64,000 bases of DNA from NCBI RefSeq assembly GCF_023898315.1, contig NC_064614.1, positions 67,964,501 to 68,028,500 on the forward strand, written 5' to 3'. The position numbers and the translations under genes are program-made. Source of the stretch: Schistocerca nitens (Eukaryota; Arthropoda; Insecta; Orthoptera; Acrididae). The notes below the pieces were generated by a model, which searched no databases, had not been told where the DNA came from, and saw only the letters and a list, made by a program, of their open reading frames with translations. This document shows positions 1-11,199 of this stretch, one piece after another. Within the stretch, counting starts at the first letter, position 1; each line of letters starts with the position of its first letter.

Positions 1-3000
1 GCACTATGGGACTCAACTGCTGAGGTCATTAGTCCCCTAGAACTTAGAACTAGTTAAATCTAACTAACCTAAGGACATCACAAACAGCCATGCCCGAGGC
101 AGGATTGGAACCTGCGACCGTAGCGGTCTTGCGGTTCCAGACTGTAGCGCCTTTAACCGCTCGGCGACTCCGGCCGGCCCAGGCAAGGTGGAACCGGCGG
201 ACAGAACGTCATCTTCTGAATCCAGTGTTTCGAACATCAAAAAAAAATGGTTCAAATGGCTCTGAGCACTATGGGACTCAACTGCTGAGGTCATTAGTCC
301 CCTAGAACTTAGAACTAGTTAAACCTAACTAACCTAAGGACATCACAAACAGCCATGCCCGAGGCAGGATTCGAACCTGCGACCGTAGCGGTCTTGCGGT
401 TCCAGACTGTAGCGCCTTTAACCGCTCGGCGACTCCGGCCGGCCCAGGCAAGGTGGAACCGGCGGACAGAACGTCATCTTCTGAATCCAGTGTTTCGAAC
501 ATCAAAAAAAAATGGTTCAAATGGCTCTGAGCACTATGGGACTCAACTGCTGAGGTCATTAGTCCCCTAGAACTTAGAACTAGTTAAACCTAACTAACCT
601 AAGGACATCACAAACAGCCATGCCCGAGGCAGGATTCGAACCTGCGACCGTAGCGGTCTTGCGGTTCCAGACTGTAGCGCCTTTAACCGCTCGGCGACTC
701 CGGCCGGCCCAGGCAAGGTGGAACCGGCGGACAGAACGTCATCTTCTGAATCCAGTGTTTCTAACATAAAAAAAAAATGGTTCAAATGGCTCTGAGCACT
801 ATGGGACTCAACTGCTGAGGTCATTAGTCCCCTAGAACTTAGAACTAGTTAAACCTAACTAACCTAAGGACATCACAAACAGCCATGCCCGAGGCAGGAT
901 TCGAACCTGCGTTCGTAGCGGTCTTGCGGTGCCAGACTGTAGCGCCTTTAACCGCTCGGCGACTCCGGCCGGCCCAGGCAAGGTGGAACCGGCGGACAGA
1001 ACGTCATCTTCTGAATCCAGTGTTTCGAACATCAAAAAAAAATGGTTCAAATGGCTCTGAGCACTATGGGACTCAACTGCTGAGGTCATTAGTCCCCTAG
1101 AACTTAGAACTAGTTAAACCTAACTAACCTAAGGACATCACAAACAGCCATGCCCGAGGCAGGATTGGAACCTGCGACCGTAGCGGTCTTGCGTTTCCAG
1201 ACTGTAGCGCCTTTAACCGCTCGGCGACTCCGGCCGGCCCAGGCAAGGTGGAACCGGCGGACAGAACGTCATCTTCTGAATCCAGTGTTTCGAACATCAA
1301 AAAAAAATGGTTCAAATGGCTCTGAGCACTATGGGACTCAACTGCTGAGGTCATTAGTCCCCTAGAACTTAGAACTAGTTAAACCTAACTAACCTAAGGA
1401 CATCACAAACAGCCATGCCCGAGGCAGGATTCGAACCTGCGACCGTAGCGGTCTTGCGGTTCCAGACTGTAGCGCCTTTAACCGCTCGGCGACTCCGGCC
1501 GGCCCAGGCAAGGTGGAACCGGCGGACAGAACGTCATCTTCTGAATCCAGTGTTTCGAACATAAAAAAAAAAAATGGTTCAAATGGCTCTGAGCACTATG
1601 GGACTCAACTGCTGAGTTCATTAGTCCCCTAGAACTTAGAACTAGTTAAACCTAACTAACCTAAGGACATCACAAACAGCCATGCCCGAGGCAGGATTGG
1701 AACCTGCGACCGTAGCGGTCTTGCGGTTCCAGACTGTAGCGCCTTTAACCGCTCGGCGACTCCGGCCGGCCCAGGCAAGGTGGAACCGGCGGACAGAACG
1801 TCATCTTCTGAATCCAGTGTTTCGAACATAAAAAAAAAAAAATGGTTCAAATGGCTCTGAGCACTATGGGACTCAACTGCTGAGGTCATTAGTCCCCTAG
1901 AACTTAGAACTAGTTAAACCTAACTAACCTAAGGACATCACAAACAGCCATGCCCGAGGCAGGATTCGAACCTGCGACCGTAGCGGTCTTGCGGTTCCAG
2001 ACTGTAGCGCCTTTAACCGCTCGGCGACTCCGGCCGGCCCAGGCAAGGTGGAACCGGCGGACAGAACGTCATCTTCTGAATCCAGTGTTTCGAACATCAA
2101 AAAAAAATGGTTCAAATGGCTCTGAGCACTATGGGACTCAACTGCTGAGGTCATTAGTCCCCTAGAACTTAGAACTAGTTAAACCTAACTAACCTAAGGA
2201 CATCACAAACAGCCATGCCCGAGGCAGGATTGGAACCTGCGACCGTAGCGGTCTTGCGGTTCCAGACTGTAGCGCCTTTAACCTCTCGGCGACTCCGGCC
2301 GGCCCAGGCAAGGTGGAACCGGCGGACAGAACGTCATCTTCTGAATCCAGTGTTTCGAACATCAAAAAAAAAATGGTTCAAATGGCTCTGAGCACTATGG
2401 GACTCAACTGCTGAGGTCATTAGTCCCCTAGAACTTAGAACTAGTTAAACCTAACTAACCTAAGGACATCACAAACAGCCATGCCCGAGGCAGGATTCGA
2501 ACCTGCGACCGTAGCGGTCTTGCGGTTCCAGACTGTAGCGCCTTTAACCGCTCGGCGACTCCGGCCGGCCCAGGCAAGGTGGAACCGGCGGACAGAACGT
2601 CATCTTCTGAATCCAGTGTTTCGAACATCAAAAAAAAATGGTTCAAATGGCTCTGAGCACTATGGGACTCAACTGCTGAGGTCATTAGTCCCCTAGAACT
2701 TAGAACTAGTTAAACCTAAGTAACCTAAGGACATCACAAACAGCCATGCCCGAGGCAGGATTCGAACCTGCGACCGTAGCGGTCTTGCGGTTCCAGACTG
2801 TAGCGCCTTTAACCGCTCGGCGACTCCGGCCGGCCCAGGCAAGGTGGAACCGGCGGACAGAACGTCATCTTCTGAATCCAGTGTTTCGAACATAAAAAAA
2901 AAAATGGTTCAAATGGCTCTGAGCACTATGGGACTCAACTGCTGAGGTCATTAGTCCCCTAGAACTTAGAACTAGTTAAACCTAACTAACCTAAGGACAT

Positions 3001-4437
3001 CACAAACAGCCATGCCCGAGGCAGGATTCGAACCTGCGACCGTAGCGGTCTTGCGGTGCCAGACTGTAGCGCCTTTAACCGCTCGGCGACTCCGGCCGGC
3101 CCAGGCAAGGTGGAACCGGCGGACAGAACGTCATCTTCTGAATCCAGTGTTTCGAACATAAAAAAAAAATGGTTCAAATGGCTCTGAGCACTATGGGACT
3201 CAACTGCTGAGGTCATTAGTCCCCTAGAACTTAGACCTAGTTAAACCTAACTAACCTAAGGACATCACAAACAGCCATGCCCGAGGCAGGATTGGAACCT
3301 GCGACCGTAGCGGTCTTGCGTTTCCAGACTGTAGCGCCTTTAACCGCTCGGCGACTCCGGCCGGCCCAGGCAAGGTGGAACCGGCGGACAGAACGTCATC
3401 TTCTGAATCCAGTGTTTCGAACATCAAAAAAAAATGGTTCAAATGGCTCTGAGCACTATGGGACTCAACTGCTGAGGTCATTAGTCCCCTAGAACTTAGA
3501 ACTAGTTAAACCTAACTAACCTAAGGACATCACAAACAGCCATTCCCGAGGCAGGATTCGAACCTGCGACCGTAGCGGTCTTGCGGTTCCAGACTGTAGC
3601 GCCTTTAACCGCTCGGCGACTCCGGCCGGCCCAGGCAAGGTGGAACCGGCGGACAGAACGTCATCTTCTGAATCCAGTGTTTCGAACATAAAAAAAAAAA
3701 ATGGTTCAAATGGCTCTGAGCACTATGGGACTCAACTGCTGAGGTCATTAGTCCCCTAGAACTTAGAACTAGTTAAACCTAACTAACCTAAGGACATCAC
3801 AAACAGCCATGCCCGAGGCAGGATTCGAACCTGCGACCGTAGCGGTCTTGCGGTGCCAGACTGTAGCGCCTTTAACCGCTCGGCGATTCCGGCCGGCCCA
3901 GGCAAGGTGGAACCGGCGGACAGAACGTCATCTTCTGAATCCAGTGTTTCGAACATCAAAAAAAAATGGTTCAAATGGCTCTGAGCACTATGGGACTCAA
4001 CTGCTGAGGTCATTAGTCCCCTAGAACTTAGAACTAGTTAAACCTAACTAACCTAAGGACATCACAAACAGCCATGCCCGAGGCAGGATTCGAACCTGCG
4101 ACCGTAGCGGTCTTGCGGTTCCAGACTGTAGCGCCTTTAACCGCTCGGCGACTCCGGCCGGCCCAGGCAAGGTGGAACCGGCGGACAGAACGTCATCTTC
4201 TGAATCCAGTGTTTCGAACATCAAAAAAAAAATGGTTCAAATGGCTCTGAGCACTATGGGACTCAACTGCTGAGGTCATTAGTCCCCTAGAACTTAGAAC
4301 TAGTTAAACCTAACTAACCTAAGGACATCACAAACAGCCATGCCCGAGGCAGGATTCGAACCTGCGACCGTAGCGGTCTTGCGGTTCCAGACCGCAGCGC
4401 CTTTAACCGCACGGCCACTTCGGCCGGCTCGAACATC
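1..4437 (-). repeat. Tandem array of 265-bp SINE+spacer units (17 SINE copies)
   Basis: About 205 bp of a tRNA-derived SINE, read on the minus strand, alternates with a 60 bp spacer (ccaggcaagg to ttcgaacatc). The same SINE landmark recurs near 64, 329, 594, 859, 1124, 1389, 1656, 1924, 2189, 2455, 2720, 2986, 3251, 3516, 3783, 4048 and 4314, so the period is 265-268 bp. Length changes come mainly from the A-run (8-13 A) at the SINE tail. On the minus strand each SINE has an A-box-like GCCGAGCGGTTAAAGGCG and a B-box-like GGTTCGAATCC, then a shared body ending in AACCATTTTTTT. Units are nearly identical, with scattered diagnostic substitutions. The array runs off the left edge, so its true size is unknown. 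Short frames recurring in every unit on both strands are by-products of the repeat and I do not regard them as genes. Confidence 0.95.
4223..4428 (-). mobile_element. Terminal SINE of the array with 9-bp TSD
   Basis: This last SINE copy differs from the array copies at its head end: it reads ccgcacggccacttcggccggc where array copies read ccgctcggcgactccggccggc (plus strand). It is flanked by a perfect direct repeat, tcgaacatc, at 4214-4222 and 4429-4437. That makes it an ordinary retrotransposed insertion whose left TSD copy is the last 9 bases of the array spacer. All internal array units carry the other head variant, so the array probably arose by unequal exchange between this SINE and a second SINE to its left. 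SINEs are transcribed by RNA polymerase III and mobilised in trans by LINE enzymes. Confidence 0.88.
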
Positions 4438-6555
4438 CAGAAGCGGAAGGAACCACTACGACCGAGGTAGTCCAAAGGAACAAAATATCCGAACCATAAT
4501 CAAGGAGGCTTTGAACTACATGGCTTATTGGACAGCAGCGGCAAGGCGAGGAAACGTATACTGCCGCAAAAATACGCTAACCTCCAGGGCAGGTAACTGG
4601 CAGTTAACTAGGCAGAAAAATACTACTGGTTGAACTTCATCAATAAATGCAGTGAATTCAATCATTAATAATAAGAAGTAGAGGACGGCTTATTCATTTC
4701 CCCAACTCCAAACACTCCGCTCATTGCTCTTCGTCAGCAACCCTGCGAGTAGCAATGCGCGAACAAAAGGCGTGATCCTGAATTGTGGAGGTTTCACAAC
4801 TGGGTTGAAGTTCACTCAAACGTCGTGGGTGCGGTGTAAAACGAGTTTGTGGCCCTCGCAACTACAGCCCCCCGATCCGGCAATGCCTGCGTGCCGCCAG
4901 CTGTCCTGGTATGTCGTCGCGCTGCCGGACCTCCCTGCGGCTCCGTCCCAACAGAACTGCCGACACACCCGACCCGAAAGACACTCGACGACCTTCCAAA
5001 GATAGTACCACGCTACTAGATATCGATAAACGCTGCTGCTGCCACTCGCGGACTGACAATGCTAGCAAACGTAGTGGCGCCAGTAAACACAAGAAGTAAA
5101 CGAGACGCCACTATCCCTACTACACGATGCCAACCTACCAACGGCACCAACGCGAGCCGCAACACGGCTCAGATACCTCTGATACTTTGTTTTTCCTCCA
5201 AACGAAACTCATGACAGCTCTCTGCCTAGAACGCACCTCTGTTGTAGACGCGATTTTGAAGGCCACGTATAGTGCCGGCCGTATTGGAACTTCAGTAAAC
5301 TAAAGGGTCTGAAAGGTGAGTATTCCACGATGTCCCAAAACAAGTTCTGCATTTTTTCAACCGAAACTGGACGAGTAAAAAATGTGTTCCATTACTTATT
5401 CAACTTCCTTCGTAGGTCGAAAGACCATGGTCGTTCCACGTCCCTGCTCAGGCGATCTGAAAAATAGTCACTCGTAAGGAGTCCTCTTTTCGTTACCCAC
5501 GATTTATAATCGGTTCATAAATGGTCGCCAGGCGAAAGTCTGCTGCCAGACTTTCTTTGATGATGAAAAAACTACTTTCTCTGTTAAATCCTATCTGTCT
5601 TTATAAACACTGTAAAAATTCATCAGCTATGTTCAGCTGTGGTTTTGGCTGTCGTAGTAATTATGATGAACACGACACTGCTAGAATTGCAGAGTAAAAG
5701 CCGAAATATTGCGTAATCGTTGGGGTCGGTGGAAGGAAGTGACAACCCTAAGTTCAGCAGAAATTACTCTGATCACGATACATATTGTGTTTGAGGATTC
5801 ACCATGTGCTGGTAACAAGCAGCTGCTTATGTAGCGTTAGAAAGCGCTGTCTACTAGGAAAAATGTTTTTCCTTATTGAACTTATTTTCCTGTCTTTCAG
5901 TTCAATCAACACAAATACCTTTTAATGGATAAGCAATTTCTCGCTGTTGTATTTCTGTTGCGTTAGGTGCGGCAATGAACGACAGTATTACAAAGGGGGT
6001 ATAATAAGAAATAACAGTGAAATGTTGCCTTTCCCCATTTCTTTCCGTACATCGCAGTCCATGAAATAGTTATCACTCTTTTTTTTTCCGAGAACTCCTC
6101 TAAGTATTCTGAGGGCGCATATCCATTTCCTCTTCTTAATAACCTCATTCTTGCTGCTTGCATTCTGTCTGTGGTTTCGTTATTGTACGTGTTTCGCTGT
6201 TCGTAGAACGTGTTGACATCGTTTCGTAGAACTCTGCAAGCGTTTGTTTCTATTCAGTGTGCTGTAGGTGGACTAACTGAAATAACTGACATTTTTCTGC
6301 TTTCTTTGTACACCTTTCTCGTCTTTGAAAGAGACAGTGTCCTCTGTCATTTAGTACAGTTTTGCGGGTGCCTGGGTCTCGACCTATAAAAGGCAAAAAT
6401 TTTCTTTTTTGAGTCTAAATGACTACGATGTAGCGCTTAATAGATATATTCAATTTACAAATGCATTTTTGGGGTTAGTCTTACTATCAGTAGTGGTAAG
6501 TTGATCGTCAAAATAGGTTGTTGAAATTTATTTTTCTACCTGGAAGCACAAAGCA
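4438..6555. other. Unassigned intergenic DNA
   Basis: I see no gene or recognisable element. The first part (about 4850-5180) is somewhat GC-rich and holds overlapping short frames on both strands without start context or a family resemblance. The rest is AT-rich with many stops on both strands. Confidence 0.5.
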
Positions 6556-6703
6556 CGGAGGTTCGTGTCCTCTCTCGGGCATGGAAGTGTGGGATATCCT
6601 TAGCGTAAGGTACTTTAAGTTTCATTAAGTAATGTGTAAACCTGGGGACCGATGACCTCAGCAGTTTGGTCCCATAGCAACTTACCACGAATTTCCAAAT
6701 TTC
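6556..6703 (+). mobile_element. SINE fragment, second family (SINE-2), 5' truncated
   Basis: A degraded copy of the family seen better at 28298-28509. A B-box-like ggaggttcgtgtcc is followed by gggcatggaag, then a body with ctggggaccgatgacctcag, cagtttggtcccata and a terminal aatttccaaatttcc. The A-box part is missing or unrecognisable. The matching words and their order identify the family; divergence makes the ends approximate. Confidence 0.75.
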
Positions 6704-7970
6704 CATGTGCTCCTACATACAGGAATACTCCGGTAGACTGTAAAAAAGCTGTAAATTGAAATAAAAAAGTTGTACACTGTCAAAAATTAGGATCTGTGGA
6801 AAAGGTCAGAAAGGAAGAAGTACGGTCTATCAAAGAAGTCTGACAGCAGTCGGTATAAAGAAACTTTTACGGCAATTTGGTAATCTCAACGATCAGTCAG
6901 TTTTCATAATAAATATTAGGATGTGATTTAAAGTTAGGAATCTGATATCTGATTCTCTGCAGATATAACGTGTAGATTGCATAAAGGTAAGTAAGTAACG
7001 CGTGTGAAGACAGATTACGTGGCCATTGCTGTCCCTAAATTTGAGTGAGTCGACGAACCCACTTTGAAATAAAAGTCAGGGTTGCTAAGTTTGCTACCAG
7101 TCAATTCGTGAAATCCTTTATTTTTTTTTTATTTTCTCTTCATTAATTCGATCTTTTCGTTATGTTCCAAAGCGATGTTTCTACTTTTCCGTATACAGAA
7201 CCGCGTAGGTATACGCAATACAATATCGCTTAAACGACCGTAACGCTAGAGAGGTCAGACTACAACTCAGAATGTGGAATATGGCGCAAATTCCACCTTG
7301 CGCAGTATTCTTTCGGCGTTTACTCGTCCGCTCTGCTCTATGAAAGTCTGTTGTCTCTGTCGTAATAAAAAGCTGCAGCAGTGCGGTAAAATAGAGTTGA
7401 CTGTCCGCCCACAGTGTTCCACCCACGCCATTTGCGGTGGCGGGTGAAGTTTGCCACTGGAAACTTAAACGATTTCCACGCTCAGACGGTGAAGTTCGCT
7501 GCAGTGCATAGAATGTTGAACTCTCCGTCCACGGGAATGTGGCAAAATGGAAAATTTATAACGCCAGAGTCTACAAAATGCATTTAACCGTTACAACGGC
7601 TCTCAGTTTTGGCGTTTAACGAAATCTTTCCCAGATTTCACCAATTTTTGTGTTCTACGATCGCATGTAAGTGTAAGATCCCAATTTAACATTGACGTCC
7701 TCTTTAACTACCTGTAAAATATTTTATAATGTCATCGCTAAGCTATAAAATGCCCTGCTAAGGAAATGTCTTCACCATTAACATATATTACTTCGTGTGC
7801 TGTCTGAGAATGTAATTACATTGTTTTGATGATAGGACAGGAATATCATTTACCATACGATATACTGAACACATAATCATCATATGTCTCGAATCGCAAG
7901 TCATCTTTATGACAGTAAACACAGCCTTCGGGACATCTATAATGATCTCAGAATCTGTCTTAGACATTAC
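6704..7970. other. Unassigned AT-rich DNA
   Basis: No gene, RNA or repeat family recognised. A T-rich run lies near 7115-7140. Short open frames on either strand look like chance. Confidence 0.5.
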
Positions 7971-8347
7971 CCGCCAGGTTAGCCGAGACTCTGGAAGGCG
8001 CGCTGGCTCTGGATTGAATCCACCCGGCGGATTAACGACGAGGGCTGGTGTGCCGGCCAGCGTGGATGTGGTTTTCACGCGGTTTTCCACATCCCACTAA
8101 GCGATTACCATGCTGGTCCCCACTTCCCACCTCAGTTACACGGACTGCAGACATTTCAACACGTTCATACTATTGCACGGCTCACACTAGACACAGACAG
8201 CAGGGTACACTAATTTCGTCCGAGGAGGGTATGGGGTGGTGACAGGAAGGGTATTAGGACACCCTCTCCCACGAAAAACGCCAATTCCGTAGTAACAAGG
8301 CCGATCCCACGCTGATTGGATCAAAGGCCCAAAGCAAATGATGATGA
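7971..8347 (+). mobile_element. Long tRNA-headed SINE (SINE-3)
   Basis: The segment starts with ccgccaggttagccgagact, which fits a degenerate A box (TTAGCCGAG), and has a B-box-like ggattgaatcc about 45 bp further on. It continues into a long body with words such as gtggttttcacgcggttttc and ggctggtccccacttccc, and ends in a short A-rich stretch with gatgatga. I recognise this arrangement as a SINE family of grasshopper genomes; that is recognition only. I could not find a convincing target duplication, and both ends are approximate. Confidence 0.65.
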
Positions 8348-8596
8348 ATCAGACATCCTGCTGGCACAAATTTCAATATACTTCAGGCACTTCAAATAAA
8401 CATACAACGCAGTTTCCAACCCCCTGATATGCTGAGTGAACAGACTAACAGAGACTTCAAAAGATTGCATTATGTTTTCTATAATGACTATCTCTTTGAC
8501 AGACAACATGGCGGCGAGTGAGTGAGGTGCGGTAGCTTGGCTCGCAAGTTCACGTGAAATCTGGAGGTGTTTTAAGCAGTTAGGCTAATCTACATA

Positions 8597-10018
8597 CACT
8601 CCTGGAAATTGAAATAAGAACACCGTGAATTCATTGTCCCAGGAAGGGGAAACTTTATTGACACATTCCTGGGGTCAGATACATCACATGATCACACTGA
8701 CAGAACCACAGGCACATAGACACAGGCAACAGAGCATGCACAATGTCGGCACTAGTACAGTGTATATCCACCTTTCGCAGCAATGCAGGCTGCTATTCTC
8801 CCATGGAGACGATCGTAGAGATGCTGGATGTAGTCCTGTGGAACGGCTTGCCATGCCATTTCCACCTGGCGCCTCAGTTGGACCAGCGTTCGTGCTGGAC
8901 GTGCAGACCGCGTGAGACGACGCTTCATCCAGTCCCAAACATGCTCAATGAGGGACAGATCTGGAGATCTTGCTGGCCAGGGTAGTTGACTTACACCATC
9001 TAGAGCACGTTGGGTGGCACGGGATACATGCGGACGTGCATTGTCCTGTTGGAACAGCAAGTTCCCTTGCCGGTCTAGGAATGGTAGAACGATGAGTTCG
9101 ATGACGGTTTGGATGTACCGTGCACTATTCAGTGTCCCCTCGACGATCACCAGTGGTGTACGGCCAGTGTAGGAGATCGCTCCCCACACCATGATGCCGG
9201 GTGTTGGCCCTGTGTGCCTCGGTCGTATGCAGTCCTGATTGTGGCGCTCACCTGCACGGCGCCAAACATGCATACGACCATCATTGGCACCAAGGCAGAA
9301 GCGACTCTCATCGCTGAAGACGACACGTCTCCATTCGTCCCTCCATTCACGCCTGTCGCGACACCACTGGAGGCGGGCTGCACGATGTTGGGGCGTGAGC
9401 GGAAGACGGCCTAACGGTGTGCGGGACCGTAGCCCAGCTTCATGGAGACGGTTGCGAATGGTCCTCGCCGATACCCCAGGAGCAACAGTGTCCCTAATTT
9501 GCTGGGAAGTGGCGGTGCGGTCCCCTACGGCACTGCGTAGGATCCTACGGTCTTGGCGTGCATCCGTGCGTCGCTGCGGTCCGGTCCCAGGTCGACGGGC
9601 ACGTGCACCTTCCGCCGACCACTGGCGACAACATCGATGTACTGTGGAGACCTCACGCCCCACGTGTTGAGCAATTCGGCGGTACGTCCACCCGGCCTCC
9701 CGCATGCCCACTATACGCCCTCGCTCAAAGTCCGTCAACTGCACATACGGTTCACGTCCACGCTGTCGCGGCATGCTACCAGTGGTAAAGACTGCGATGG
9801 AGCTCCGTATGCCACGGCAAACTGGCTGACACTGACGGCGGCGGTGCACAAATGCTGCGCAGCTAGCGCCATTCGACGGCCAACACCGCGGTTCCTGGTG
9901 TGTCCGCTGTTCCTTGCGTGTGATCATTGCTTGTACAGCCCTCTCGCAGTGTCCGGAGCAAGTATGGTGGGTCTGACACACCGGTGTCAATGTGTTCTTT
10001 TTTCCATTTCCAGGAGTG
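8597..10018 (-). mobile_element. Tc1-like DNA transposon, copy 1 (1,422 bp, apparently intact)
   Basis: Both ends carry about 29 bp terminal inverted repeats: CACTCCTGGAAATTGAAATA at the left and, read inward from the right, CACTCCTGGAAATGGAAAAA, both continuing to GAACAC with two mismatches in total. The element is flanked by the TA duplication expected for Tc1/mariner elements (8595-8596 and 10019-10020). A transposase frame occupies most of the minus strand. A copy of exactly the same length at 26439-27860 differs at about 15 positions by my count, so the family moved recently. Confidence 0.95.
8752..9774 (-). CDS. Tc1-like transposase, open frame of 340 aa
   Basis: This encodes the cut-and-paste recombinase that binds the inverted repeats, excises the element and inserts it at TA. 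The N-terminal part (MPRQRGREPYVQLTDFERGR, then MREAGWTYRRIAQHVG and VSTVHRC) fits the paired helix-turn-helix DNA-binding domains of the family. The DDE catalytic domain shows VFSDESRF (first D), LFQQDNARPH (second D) and SPDLSLIEHVW (E). I count 32 residues between the second D and the E, shorter than the usual 34 of Tc1. The frame stays open upstream to 9990, but I chose the internal ATG at 9774 because it begins the conserved MPRQRG segment and gives the usual family length. No stop or frameshift is visible, so the protein may be functional. Whether it is expressed cannot be seen. Confidence 0.9.
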   Translation of the reverse strand: MPRQRGREPYVQLTDFERGRIVGMREAGWTYRRIAQHVGREVSTVHRCCRQWSAEGARARRPGTGPQRRTDARQDRRILRSAVGDRTATSQQIRDTVAPGVSARTIRNRLHEAGLRSRTPLGRLPLTPQHRAARLQWCRDRREWRDEWRRVVFSDESRFCLGANDGRMHVWRRAGERHNQDCIRPRHTGPTPGIMVWGAISYTGRTPLVIVEGTLNSARYIQTVIELIVLPFLDRQGNLLFQQDNARPHVSRATQRALDGVSQLPWPARSPDLSLIEHVWDWMKRRLTRSARPARTLVQLRRQVEMAWQAVPQDYIQHLYDRLHGRIAACIAAKGGYTLY

Positions 10019-10100
10019 TATAATAAAGCTGTATATCTACTGCCGAGTGTCGTAGTTTACATCACATACTGAGCACCAATTACAAGGATTCGCACTTAAA

Positions 10101-10857
10101 ATGGAAAATCGCCGAACAACGCGCAGTGCAGCTAACGGCCAGGCCGGCGACAGCGCAGGCGTGGAGTCTACACCGGGAGCTGCGGCCGCTCCGCCCGGCA
10201 TCGCTGACGTCGCCGCACTCGTGAAGGCTGAGGTGAGTGCCGCGCTGCAGGCTAAGGAGACGCTCGGGGTCGTTGTTCAAACCATCACTGATGCTGTCAC
10301 TGCAGCAGTGACGGACAAAATACAGAAAACTCTGGAGGCGAATGAGCGAGATCCGTGCACTGGACACGTCGTTAAAAGCAAGTGAGGAGAAAGCACGACT
10401 GCTCGAACAGAAATTGACCGAGAAGACGGACGAGCTCGAACAATATCAGAGACGCAATAATCTCAGACTGTTCGGCGTTCCAAAGAGCAGCAGAGAAAAC
10501 ACAGATGAACTTGTGATAAATCTTGTCCAAGAAAAGCTAGGCGTGTAGGTGACTCTGAGTGACATTGACAGAAGTCATAGAGTGGGTCGTAGGTCGCCAG
10601 GTTCTACAAAACCAAGACCTATAATAGTGAAATTTATGTCATATAGGAAAAGATCTGAAGTCTTCAGAGCAAAGAAGAATCTCGCGAAGTCGGGTCTGAC
10701 AGTACGCGAGGATCTGACCTCTGAAAGACTGAACATTTCGAAATTTGGGCTGCAGAACGTATGGACAAATGACGGCAGGATAATGGTTAAGACCGAAAAC
10801 GGAAAGAAAACAATTTGCAGTGTAAATGAACTCGAAAGCCTGTGCTTTGGAAGCTAA
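10101..10857 (+). pseudogene. LINE-A ORF1 (coiled coil / RNA-binding type), broken
   Basis: LINE ORF1 proteins coat the element RNA. The N-terminal part (MENRRTTRSAANGQ) is Ala- and Gly-rich. A coiled-coil-like stretch follows (LDTSLKASEEKARLLEQKL, TDELEQYQRRNN), then the segment NLRLFGVPKSS, IDRSHRVGRRSPG, RPIIVKFMSYRKR and FRAKKNLAKSGLTVREDL. This order matches the coiled coil, RRM-like core and C-terminal domain of insect LINE ORF1 proteins. A frameshift near 10340 moves the reading into the frame starting at 10342, and a TAG at 10546-10548 interrupts that frame before it resumes to 10857. About 250 residues could be read across the breaks. Confidence 0.8.
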
Positions 10858-10927
10858 ATCATGTCTGATCTTGCTGCCACTAACCTGTATGTTTATATTG
10901 TTTACACTGTCAACTATAGCTTAACTA

Positions 10928-11085
10928 TTGTATTATCAAATTGTTCGTTTCTCTACATAACTATTTTTTTGTCTCTAATTATTTTTTCTCGTGTAGTTTT
11001 GTTATTATTTGTATTATCAACTTTTCGTTTCTCTACATAACTGTTTTCATCTTTAATTATTTTTCTCATGTAGTTTTGTTAATTA
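10928..11085 (+). repeat. Two-unit tandem duplication between LINE-A ORF1 and ORF2
   Basis: Unit 1 (10928-11008) and unit 2 (11009-11085) both begin ttgtattatcaa and both contain cgtttctctacataact and gtgtagttttgtt or its close variant. They differ by small indels in T-runs. The repeat lies in the AT-rich gap between the two cistrons. Confidence 0.8.
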
Positions 11086-11199
11086 CTACATAAGGTGGTC
11101 TCATTTCCATCCTTAATTGGTAACCCACCATCATACTTTGGTTGTTATCCTCATAAGTGCAATTAATATCACACTCTGTCGTAACGTGCAGATTACTCC

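Noticed and set aside
64..4024. Repeated 71-77 codon frames on both strands of every array unit
   Set aside because: They coincide with the SINE head and body, change with each substitution in the unit, and also exist in dispersed SINE copies. No family, no start context.
90..4400. tRNA-like genes (A and B boxes) in the array and in single SINEs
   Set aside because: Each is fused to the same SINE body and lacks a proper acceptor stem and terminator. They are SINE heads.
1..4437. CRISPR array
   Set aside because: Units are 265 bp, spacers are identical to each other, and the context is an animal genome.
4724..5099. Overlapping 60-93 codon frames in a GC-richer patch
   Set aside because: Overlap on both strands, low complexity, no motif, no family.
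9109..10023. Long plus-strand frames opposite the Tc1-like transposase (also at 26951-27943)
   Set aside because: Antisense shadows of a GC-rich transposase gene.
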